Made by a program: the position numbers and the translations under genes. A stretch of 15,431 nucleotides of DNA. Origin: Gemmatimonadota bacterium. GTDB lineage: Bacteria > Latescibacterota > UBA2968 > UBA8231. Below, piece by piece: positions 7,323 to 13,196 of this stretch. The stretch covers positions 1 through 15,431 of the forward strand of contig JAPOYQ010000264.1 of NCBI GenBank assembly GCA_026706505.1, given 5' to 3'. Below the pieces are notes generated by a model. It saw only the letters and a program-made list of their open reading frames with translations. It was not told the DNA's origin and did no database searches. The stretch's first letter is position 1; each line of letters begins with the position of its first letter.

Positions 7323-8416
7323 AAATCACCCACGTCGAAGCCATACCCGTACGCATGCCGCGTCCACAGCCGTTCCAAAGCAGCCTCGGCACGCACCAAG
7401 CCTCTGAAAACGCCGTCGTCTTAATCCACACCGACGCCGGCCTCACCGGCCTCGGCGAAGCCTCCAGCATCTGGGATCGCCGCGGACGCGGGGAAAGCGA
7501 GGCCATCAACGGGCTGCTCGCCGATGTGCTCTGCGGCCTAGATCCGCGCCGCATCCGCGAGATCGCCGACCGCATGAATCAAGTCTTGCACCGCTCCTTC
7601 CCAGCCAAGGCCGGCATTGAAATGGCCCTCTACGACCTAGTCGGCAAAGCCTGCGACGTGCCCGTTTACCAACTGCTGGGAGGCCTAGTCCGCGACCGCG
7701 TGTTGCTGAGCCACTCGCTGTCCATGGGTGACCCCGAGGCCATCGCCGCCCAAGCCCAGAGCCTAGTGGCGCAAGGATACAAGACCCTCAAGGCCAAAAT
7801 CGGGCGGGACCTGCGCGCCGACCTAGCCGTACTCACAGCCGTGCGCGGCACGATAGGCAGCGAGATCGTCCTGCGCGTAGATGCCAACATGGGCTGGTCC
7901 TCAGCCAAGGAAGCCGTGCGCAGCATCGAAGCAATCGCGGATTTCGACCTAGAACTGGTCGAGCAGCCCTTAGCAGCCGACGACTTAGAGGGATTGCGCT
8001 TTGTCCGCGAGCGCGTCTCACTGCCCATCATGGCCGACGAAAGCGTTTGGACTCCAGCCGACGCCCTCAACTGCGTCCGCCACCAAGCCGTTGATGTCTT
8101 CAACGTGTACGTGTCGGAAGCCGGCGGCTTGGGTGCGGCCGCGCGCATCTTCGCCATCGCCGAAGCCGCGCGCCTGCCCTGTATCATCGGCAGCATGCCC
8201 GAGCTGGGGATCGGCACCGCGGCCCAAGCCCACCTCGCCTTTGCCATGCCCAACTTAGGCTACGCCAGCGACGTGAACGGCTGCGTCTATCACAGCGGCG
8301 ACGTCATCCGCGAAAAACTGCCCATCGCCGACGGGTACATCCTCCCGCCACCCGGCCCAGGCCTCGGCGTCACCCTCGACGAGGACGCACTCACAGAATA
8401 CCGCTGCGACCGCTGA
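7319..8416 (+). CDS. Enolase-superfamily enzyme (mandelate racemase / muconate lactonizing type), function unknown
   Basis: 365 residues. The N-terminal capping domain (residues 1-~120) is followed by the modified TIM barrel. K158-A-K160 (LKAKIG) is the KxK motif at the end of the second strand. D188 (VDAN), E215 (VEQP) and D240 (ADES) are the three Mg2+ ligands. At the sixth strand, where the muconate lactonizing subgroup has a second catalytic lysine, the sequence reads FNVYVSEAGGL, with Y264 in the lysine's place. SMPELGIGTAA (292-302) is the eighth-strand motif. The enzyme should still form an enolate from an alpha-carboxylate substrate using K160, but the acid/base pair is changed, so racemase or dipeptide epimerase labels are not safe. 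It starts inside the rsmD stop and its own stop shares one base with the hisA ATG, so it is translationally coupled to both. Confidence 0.88.
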   Translation: MKITHVEAIPVRMPRPQPFQSSLGTHQASENAVVLIHTDAGLTGLGEASSIWDRRGRGESEAINGLLADVLCGLDPRRIREIADRMNQVLHRSFPAKAGIEMALYDLVGKACDVPVYQLLGGLVRDRVLLSHSLSMGDPEAIAAQAQSLVAQGYKTLKAKIGRDLRADLAVLTAVRGTIGSEIVLRVDANMGWSSAKEAVRSIEAIADFDLELVEQPLAADDLEGLRFVRERVSLPIMADESVWTPADALNCVRHQAVDVFNVYVSEAGGLGAAARIFAIAEAARLPCIIGSMPELGIGTAAQAHLAFAMPNLGYASDVNGCVYHSGDVIREKLPIADGYILPPPGPGLGVTLDEDALTEYRCDR

Positions 8417-9195
8417 TGCGTTTCCGGCCCTGTATCGACCTGCACGAGGGGCAAGTCAAGCAGATCGTCGGCACCAGCTTACGCGACGGCAGCGCCCCCC
8501 AAACCCACTTCATCGCCCCCCATCCTCCTGCCCATTTTGCAGCGCGCTATTGCAACGATCAGCTCTTCGGCGGCCACGTCATCATGCTCGGCCCGGGCAA
8601 CGAGGACGCAGCCGCGCAGGCGTTGGCCGCCTTCCCCGAGGGTTTGCAGATCGGCGGCGGCATCCACCCCGACAACGCCGCAGCTTGGCTCAGCCGCGGT
8701 GCCGCGCAGGTGATCGTCACTTCCTACGTCTTTAGCAACGGCCAGCTCCACCACGACCGACTGGCGCAAATGGTAGCTGCGGTGGGACGCGAGCAACTGG
8801 TCTTAGACCTCAGTTGCAGCAACCGCGATGGGCGCTACGTGGTGATGACCGACCGCTGGCAAAAGGCCACGGACTTTGCGCTCAGCGCGGACAACTTGGC
8901 ACTCCTCGCCGAATCTTGCAGCGAATTCCTCATTCACGCCACCGGAGTCGAAGGCAAGCAGCAAGGGGTCGATGCCGAACTCGTCGCGCTCTTAGGCGAG
9001 ATCGCGCCCATCCCGACGACGTACGCCGGCGGCGTGAGCAGCACCGAAGACATCGAGATACTCCGCCGGTTCGGCCAAGGGAAATTGGATTTTACGGTGG
9101 GAGCAGCGCTGGATATTTTCGGGGGCACGGGGCTGCGTTACGAGGATATGTTGGCATACCGAGGGGAGGGCGAGGACAACTGTCCCAACTTGTAG
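8416..9195 (+). CDS. hisA: Eukaryotic-type HisA: phosphoribosylformimino-AICAR-phosphate isomerase
   Basis: 259 residues. It catalyses the Amadori rearrangement of ProFAR to PRFAR, the fourth step of histidine synthesis. The sequence resembles yeast His6 rather than ordinary bacterial HisA: PCIDLHEGQVKQIVG, HVIMLGPGNEDAA, LQIGGGI, KVIVTS-like QVIVTSYVF, VLDLSCSNRDGRY, EFLIHATGVEGKQQGVD, TYAGGVSS and GAALDIFGG all follow the yeast pattern. The two catalytic aspartates are D8 and D131. Phosphate-binding loops are at 79-83 and 203-208. The family normally ends just after the stretch equivalent to YEDMLAYR (241-249). The remaining residues, GEGEDNCPNL, are read from a foreign antisense gene remnant (see 9171-9210). 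The start overlaps the enolase-like stop by one base. No other his gene is in the window. Confidence 0.9.
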   Translation: MRFRPCIDLHEGQVKQIVGTSLRDGSAPQTHFIAPHPPAHFAARYCNDQLFGGHVIMLGPGNEDAAAQALAAFPEGLQIGGGIHPDNAAAWLSRGAAQVIVTSYVFSNGQLHHDRLAQMVAAVGREQLVLDLSCSNRDGRYVVMTDRWQKATDFALSADNLALLAESCSEFLIHATGVEGKQQGVDAELVALLGEIAPIPTTYAGGVSSTEDIEILRRFGQGKLDFTVGAALDIFGGTGLRYEDMLAYRGEGEDNCPNL

Positions 9196-9210
9196 AGCTT
9201 GACGGCGACG
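9171..9210 (-). pseudogene. Remnant of a UPF0175 gene, overlapping the hisA 3' end antisense
   Basis: Read on the minus strand this gives VAVKLYKLGQLSS. The intact UPF0175 protein at 11164-11430 has IAVKLYELGRLSS. At DNA level 35 of 40 positions match 11299-11338, with most differences in third codon positions, so it diverged while still coding. Similarity stops abruptly on both sides. Confidence 0.75.
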
Positions 9211-9228
9211 CCCGTGCGTCTCTACTCC

Positions 9229-9249
9229 GCCAACGCATTCATATACGCC
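9229..9249 (+). repeat. 21-nt direct repeat, left copy (possible cassette boundary)
   Basis: This matches 13231-13251 at 20 of 21 positions, in the same orientation (shared core GCATTCATATACGCC). On the minus strand it encodes AYMNALA, followed here by Glu and a stop. The right copy encodes the same residues at the C-terminus of the DNA methyltransferase. Confidence 0.6.
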
Positions 9250-9273
9250 GACTTTTCCTCAGCCTCCAGCGTT

Positions 9274-9888
9274 TCACTCAAACAGTTGCCGTAGCCAATT
9301 TGCGAATCTCGTGCTGAGAGGTCCATCCACGCGCAAATCCTGTGCGCGAATGGCGACACCCATTTTCCTAGGCTCCTCTCTCGTCGCCAACCAAGCGTGG
9401 ACCTTAGCTCGCAGTATCTTTTTCTCGATAAATTTTCGGTCAGTCCTTGGAATGCCATCAATGTAGCTATGGGATCGCGGCCATACTGGATCGTCGTCGG
9501 AAATCATCTCTGAGACAAAATTTTCGAGTTCGCCGGGCAACTCATTGTTGGGCATCAACCAGATGCCGACTCGGGGGGTGCGGGCAGTGCCGTCTATGAA
9601 AGTCCCATCTGGTTCAGGGATACGAGGCACCTCGATATTCCCCTCTCGGAGTCTGTTCGCGACAGCACTCCAGCGAGCGTTCAAATCGTCATTTGCGTCC
9701 ACGAGGATGCCGACGGCTTTGCGGCCGGGAACTCTGACTTCCTGTTTAATGGAATCAAGGAGAGTATCTACGTTGAGCTTATTCTCTATGTGGAACAGCG
9801 GCATTGGTTGGCTGCGAAGACACAGATGTCGAACAACATGCTCGTCGTCTTGTCCTTCAACTAGGAGGACGCAGTCATTATTATCCAT
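9274..9888 (-). CDS. TOPRIM-fold protein, DUF3226-like; probable nuclease-type partner of the AAA ATPase
   Basis: 204 residues. CVLLVEGQDDEHVVRHL (6-22) gives the TOPRIM glutamate E11 with D14 and D15. GILVDANDDLNARW (60-73) gives the second acidic cluster at D64, D67 and D68. Then come VGIWLMPNNELPGELENFV (107-125) with a further conserved acidic cluster, and KVHAWLATREEPRKMG near the end. I recognise this as the DUF3226 pattern from memory; no search was run. TOPRIM folds bind Mg2+ and act in OLD-family nucleases, topoisomerases and the AriB effector of PARIS. Here the protein likely acts as effector or regulator with the ATPase encoded 4 nt upstream (ribosome site GAGGTGAGG in the end of that gene). 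Nuclease activity is an inference. The last ~15 codons overlap, in another frame, a stretch that ends with the AYMNALA remnant. Confidence 0.8.
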   Translation of the reverse strand: MDNNDCVLLVEGQDDEHVVRHLCLRSQPMPLFHIENKLNVDTLLDSIKQEVRVPGRKAVGILVDANDDLNARWSAVANRLREGNIEVPRIPEPDGTFIDGTARTPRVGIWLMPNNELPGELENFVSEMISDDDPVWPRSHSYIDGIPRTDRKFIEKKILRAKVHAWLATREEPRKMGVAIRAQDLRVDGPLSTRFANWLRQLFE

Positions 9889-9892
9889 CCAC

Positions 9893-11032
9893 TTACCTCA
9901 CCTCAATACGTTGTTCAGCGGCGATCCTGAGATCGTTTTCTGAATACTCGACTGCCCACATCTCTTCGTCCTCTCGCTCAAGACGCACAAGCGCCCCTTC
10001 GACTTCCTCGCACTCGACTGCTGCTTGTGCGAAGCCGCGTACGCAGTCAAAGCTGTGCGTCGCTGCAATGACTTGGACGTTGTTTGCGTGGGCGGTCTTA
10101 AAGACCATGCGCCAGAAATCAGGCTGTATAGAATGATGAATGCCGTTTTCGGCTTCGTCGATGAGCAGAAAACCGTCTCGGCTATTGGCTAGTGCCAAGG
10201 CAACGCTGAATAGACGCAGTGCCCCATCGCCCAAACTTTTCAAAGGGACTGGACGAGCTTGACCCTGGAGCTTTACGACCACTCGCCGACCACGCCTTCT
10301 GTAACGTACTCCGTCGTCACCGATCACCGCCACGCGATCCACCTCGTTACCGAGGATTAGTCTCAGAGCCTGCACCGCTCGGTCTTCGTCATCCGTCAGT
10401 GCGATAGCGTCCCAGAACTGTGCAATCTCGTCGTTGCTCAATAGACCCGGACCCAAAGATTGACACTCTATTGGGGATGGCAATTCGTCTTCATCCAATA
10501 AACGCCGTATGTATTGGTATGCCCTTTTTTCCGTAGCCGATCTTGGGGTTGAGGTAAATAATGGAAGGACCTGTTCAGCATCTTGAAATACGATTTTTAA
10601 TGTCTGAATATGACCATTCACAATAGAGCCATGTCGAAATTTTTCGAGGCGAGACGCCTGCTCATCGCTCAGAGTAGCCCACTCAATCCGGAGCTGATCT
10701 GTGTTGCTTTTTGGACCTATCGAGATACAGGGCCCCGACGCATCCCGTCCGTGAAATAGGGCCGCAAAATCGGGTGCCTCCATGCTTTCGCCCTCTTCGT
10801 CGGTAGCGGCAGAGACCTCCTCGCGGCTCTCCAGTAGTTCGGGCAGCACGGAAGAGCGGCGCACCGCATAGACTTGGACGGCATCTAAAACGGTCGTCTT
10901 GCCGACGCTATTCTTGCCCGTTAGCAGCGTCACGCGGCCCAATTGCTCAATGGAAAGCTCCTTGATCCCTCGAAACCCCTTTAGCGACAGACTCGGGAGA
11001 TGCAGACGATCGTCGAGTCGTTTTTGGGACAT
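9893..11032 (-). CDS. AAA15/OLD-like SMC-type ATPase, probable sensor of a two-gene defence module
   Basis: 379 residues. LKGFRGIKELSIEQLGRVTLLTGKNSVGKTT opens the domain, given here in pieces: the conserved N-strand at 16-30 and Walker A G39-K-N-S-V-G-K45-T46. The ABC-type signature is KSLGDGALRLFSVALAL (265-281), Walker B is FLLIDEAENGIHHS (288-301) with D292 and E293, and the switch histidine is H326 in AATHS. The middle ~200 residues, including an acidic helical part, are the variable insert of this family. There is no TOPRIM domain at the C-terminus. It is encoded separately right downstream, as in PARIS (AriA/AriB) and unlike fused OLD proteins. Such ATPases form sensors that release or activate an effector on phage infection; for this protein that is inference. 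AAGAAGG lies 10 nt before the ATG, and no other start codon is available in the in-frame stretch upstream. Confidence 0.88.
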   Translation of the reverse strand: MSQKRLDDRLHLPSLSLKGFRGIKELSIEQLGRVTLLTGKNSVGKTTVLDAVQVYAVRRSSVLPELLESREEVSAATDEEGESMEAPDFAALFHGRDASGPCISIGPKSNTDQLRIEWATLSDEQASRLEKFRHGSIVNGHIQTLKIVFQDAEQVLPLFTSTPRSATEKRAYQYIRRLLDEDELPSPIECQSLGPGLLSNDEIAQFWDAIALTDDEDRAVQALRLILGNEVDRVAVIGDDGVRYRRRGRRVVVKLQGQARPVPLKSLGDGALRLFSVALALANSRDGFLLIDEAENGIHHSIQPDFWRMVFKTAHANNVQVIAATHSFDCVRGFAQAAVECEEVEGALVRLEREDEEMWAVEYSENDLRIAAEQRIEVR

Positions 11033-11076
11033 AGTGTTAGCACCTTCTTTCGATGGCGAAAATTTTGAACTGACGA

Positions 11077-11106
11077 AATGTACCGCTGAATCTTGAACTA
11101 AGTCAA
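11077..11106 (-). promoter_or_regulatory. Possible promoter of the AAA-TOPRIM pair
   Basis: On the minus strand TTGACT (11101-11106), an 18-nt spacer and TACATT (11077-11082) match 5/6 and 4/6 of the consensus boxes. They lie 45 nt before the ATPase start, in the 131-nt gap after the UPF0175 gene, so the pair may be expressed apart from the upstream genes. Confidence 0.35.
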
Positions 11107-11163
11107 TGTCATCTACGTTCCAACACGTCGGCTTGGTGCAGGCACTGGCGGCGAGAAGAAGTA

Positions 11164-11430
11164 TTACAGATGACGTCGGGCACTGGCCAAGTCTTGTTGG
11201 AGGTCTTCCTCGGTCAGGTGGAAGGCATCGACGCCGTAGTCGGCTAACTTCGTCAGGAACAATGGCTTGGGAATGCCGGCTAGCTTGGCTGCTGCTCCCG
11301 AGGACAATCGGCCCAACTCGTAGAGCTTGACGGCGATGAGGAGCTTGGCCTCTTCGTTGAACTGCTCAGGTGAACATCCGAGGGCGAGTAGGACTTCATC
11401 GCTGTAGTCGATGGTCAATGTTCTCTTCAT
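11164..11430 (-). CDS. UPF0175 family small HTH protein (antitoxin-like)
   Basis: 88 residues. The N-terminal strand MKRTLTIDYSDEVLLALG is followed by a helix (FNEEAKLLIAVKLYELGRL) and a helix-turn-helix (LSSGAAAKLAGIPKPLFLTKLADYGV, split across residues ~42-67). Family knowledge: UPF0175 genes usually lie next to a DUF3368 PIN-domain toxin and are treated as antitoxins. No PIN gene is visible here; the 131 nt downstream hold no recognisable remnant. The start is 4 nt after the FRG-TPR stop, with a GAGG in the end of that gene, so it is cotranscribed with it and may regulate or neutralise that module. A diverged remnant of a second copy lies at 9171-9210. Confidence 0.82.
   Translation of the reverse strand: MKRTLTIDYSDEVLLALGCSPEQFNEEAKLLIAVKLYELGRLSSGAAAKLAGIPKPLFLTKLADYGVDAFHLTEEDLQQDLASARRHL
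11299..11338 (+). repeat. 40-nt direct repeat partner of the UPF0175 remnant
   Basis: This part of the intact UPF0175 gene matches 9171-9210 at 35 of 40 positions in the same orientation. Together the copies bracket the AAA-TOPRIM pair. Confidence 0.75.
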
Positions 11431-11434
11431 CGCT

Positions 11435-12781
11435 TTATGGCCTCAGCATGGCCGCTATGTCCTTCGGCAATTTAATACCATTTTTTTTCTCAAATTCATC
11501 AACGGTTCCGTAAATGTTACGAAATGCCGTGATAATATCCATACCTATACTTTTGGCAAAGGTCAGGTCGGATTTAGCTTTTTGCCAATTTTGCAAGGAC
11601 AGCCAAGACATGCCGCGATTGCAATAGACCTCGGTGTGCTCTATGTTTAGGTCTATTGCCTTATCATAGTCTTTAATAGCCCAGTCAAACTCGCCATTGA
11701 TACTGTAAGCAGCACCACGATTGTTATAGGCATCGGCATCCTTTGGATTTAATTCTATCGCCTTATCATAGTCTTTAATAGCCCAGTCAAGCTCACCTTT
11801 TCTACTATAAGCAACGCCGCGATTGTAATAGGCTCTGGCAAACTCTGGGTTTAGTTCTATCGCCTTGTCGTAGTCTGCAATAGCACGGTCAAGCTCGCCG
11901 TTGCTATCGTAAGCAGCGCCGCGATTGTTATAGACCCCGACCAATCTCGGATTGAGTTCAATAGCTTTGCTGTAATGTTCGATGGCTTTCAGGCAATTCT
12001 GTTCATTTTGGTAAGTAAAACCGGCATAAAACTCCGCAGAGGCACTTTGATGAACATTCTGATACCTGATAAAGCCATGGAGATCGTTGTATATGGTCTC
12101 CGTAGATATACCGTGGTACTTTAGTAAATAGTCTAGAATAGGAGATTTAAGATATTTTGGAATACTGATTATGTGATCTGGTTCAATAAAGCCATAAGGT
12201 GGACGAACGAATATACTCTTCTGGGCTATGACGCGGTTTTTTGGATTCTGAGGACTCTCAATCTGTCTGTTTATCTCCATAGTTTTTCTTAACAAGATGA
12301 CCCTGCCATCTTTATATAGAAAGTCAGAGCCCTCGCAGGCGAAGAAGATGGCTATAAGGTAATCAGTGGTAAAGTCGATTAGGTTAGTTGCACCGCCGTA
12401 GTGTTGGAGTTCGGTCAGTATTTCAAAGTCATCGGTTTCGCTAGTATATCTTTTGGCTGCTTCTAGAATTTCGTTCTGTATAATCTCAATATCAAAATGC
12501 TCAGTATCAATATCGGAGTATTTTCGATAAAGACTTGAAGACACTTTCTCATAGTGCTCTGGTTCTCCACGATAGATGTAGTCGCCATCAGCCGATTTTT
12601 CCACTATCTCCTGAACTTTTTCCAAAACTCTACTTAACTGACCGTTTTGAGAAATCCGTGCCTTGGCAGCCTCACGTCGTTTTTCACGCGCCTTTGTTCC
12701 ACGATTAATTTCACTCGGCCCTCGTGAGCTTTCTTTCATATGCTTTTGATAATCAAATTCTGTCTCTTGTGTAGTATTCAT
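11435..12781 (-). CDS. FRG-domain protein with C-terminal TPR repeats
   Basis: 448 residues from the ATG at 12781, preceded by GAAGGAAG about 10 nt upstream. An ATG at 12802 and a TTG at 12805 are in frame but lack a ribosome site. Residues ~1-50 are charged and probably disordered or coiled (KAREKRREAAKAR). Residues ~67-165 are an FRG domain: YIYRGEPEHYEKVSSSLYRK, ELQHYGGATNLIDFTTDYLIAIFFACEG (split across 124-151) and DGRVILL. Residues ~257-407 hold about five TPRs of 34 residues (AIEHYSKAIELNPRLVGVYN and similar). FRG domains are found with varied partners and are suspected effectors in conflict systems; the activity is not established. TPRs usually bind peptides or partner proteins, so this may be a sensor-effector. 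The 5' end overlaps the BrnT-like gene by 29 nt. The gene is clearly more AT-rich than hisA and the enolase-like gene, suggesting separate origin. Confidence 0.85.
   Translation of the reverse strand: MNTTQETEFDYQKHMKESSRGPSEINRGTKAREKRREAAKARISQNGQLSRVLEKVQEIVEKSADGDYIYRGEPEHYEKVSSSLYRKYSDIDTEHFDIEIIQNEILEAAKRYTSETDDFEILTELQHYGGATNLIDFTTDYLIAIFFACEGSDFLYKDGRVILLRKTMEINRQIESPQNPKNRVIAQKSIFVRPPYGFIEPDHIISIPKYLKSPILDYLLKYHGISTETIYNDLHGFIRYQNVHQSASAEFYAGFTYQNEQNCLKAIEHYSKAIELNPRLVGVYNNRGAAYDSNGELDRAIADYDKAIELNPEFARAYYNRGVAYSRKGELDWAIKDYDKAIELNPKDADAYNNRGAAYSINGEFDWAIKDYDKAIDLNIEHTEVYCNRGMSWLSLQNWQKAKSDLTFAKSIGMDIITAFRNIYGTVDEFEKKNGIKLPKDIAAMLRP
11561..12013 (-). repeat. TPR array in the FRG protein, with an exact 31-nt internal repeat
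   Basis: About five 34-residue units. The stretch 11658-11688 recurs exactly at 11760-11790, 102 nt away (one TPR), so two neighbouring units are a recent duplication or have undergone gene conversion. Confidence 0.75.
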
Positions 12782-13037
12782 CGAGCCATCTTCCTTCTGC
12801 ATCAAATGCGGTGATCAAACGGTAGAGTGGTAAATCTTCTTCGGAGCAAATTATGGCTAATACCCGACCGCTGGCGGTTGCCCCTATCCGAATCCACCGA
12901 TCTTCATGTCCTGCCGGGTCCGAGGCTTCGTATCCGCCTGGATCGTCAAATGCGGAAACGGCCTCATAAAACTGGACTTGGTGTTTCTTTTGGACCTCTT
13001 GGTATTTGTCTTCGTCCCATATAAATCCGATATCCAT
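12753..13037 (-). CDS. brnT: BrnT-like ribonuclease toxin
   Basis: 94 residues, the usual BrnT size. The pattern FIWDEDKYQEVQKKHQVQFYEAVSAFDDP followed by HEDRWIRIGATASGRVLAIICSEED and YRLITAF (given in pieces) follows the family: an FxWDxxK start, KH-V-F-EA-FDDP, then R-x-x-x-IG-x-x-x-x-GR-L. BrnT is an RNase toxin normally followed by the ribbon-helix-helix antitoxin BrnA. The next gene here is the FRG-TPR protein, which starts 29 nt before this stop and has no ribbon-helix-helix. The C-terminus (DAEGRWLDEYYTRDRI) differs from the usual 'ISARKATRRERRLYE' end, and some of the family's basic residues are therefore missing. It may thus be weakened, or a relative with another role. The start has TGGAG 8 nt upstream. 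Confidence 0.75.
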   Translation of the reverse strand: MDIGFIWDEDKYQEVQKKHQVQFYEAVSAFDDPGGYEASDPAGHEDRWIRIGATASGRVLAIICSEEDLPLYRLITAFDAEGRWLDEYYTRDRI

Positions 13038-13061
13038 GCTACGGACTCCATATAGCTATGA

Positions 13062-13067
13062 ATTATA
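13062..13067 (-). promoter_or_regulatory. Possible -10 box of the BrnT-FRG operon
   Basis: A perfect TATAAT on the minus strand ends 24 nt before the BrnT-like ATG. No convincing -35 box lies 16-18 nt upstream, so confidence is low. The rest of the 159-nt gap to the methyltransferase gene holds nothing recognisable. Confidence 0.3.
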
Positions 13068-13196
13068 GGCATTATTGCAGGAATCCGCGTTCACTCTTCG
13101 GTGAAGCTGTTGAATGGATACTGCCCCGTCCCAAAAACCTGTCACGTTTAACGTCTCAGACCGCCCGAACCCTGTCAAGCGTCGCACTTCGCCAAT

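Noticed and set aside
9222..9461. 79-codon open frame on the minus strand ending in AYMNALAE
   Set aside because: It overlaps the conserved C-terminus of the TOPRIM gene in another frame and has no conserved start or ribosome site. Only its last ~8 codons match anything, so I treat those as a repeat or remnant.
11033..11163. A lipoprotein-like signal (ILLLAASAC) or a PIN-toxin remnant before the ATPase gene
   Set aside because: The frame has no start codon, the lipobox is poor, and nothing resembles the DUF3368 N-terminus; I see only a weak promoter.
13092..13110. Small hairpin TTCAC-loop-GTGAA as terminator between methyltransferase and BrnT genes
   Set aside because: The stem is short and no T-run follows on either strand.
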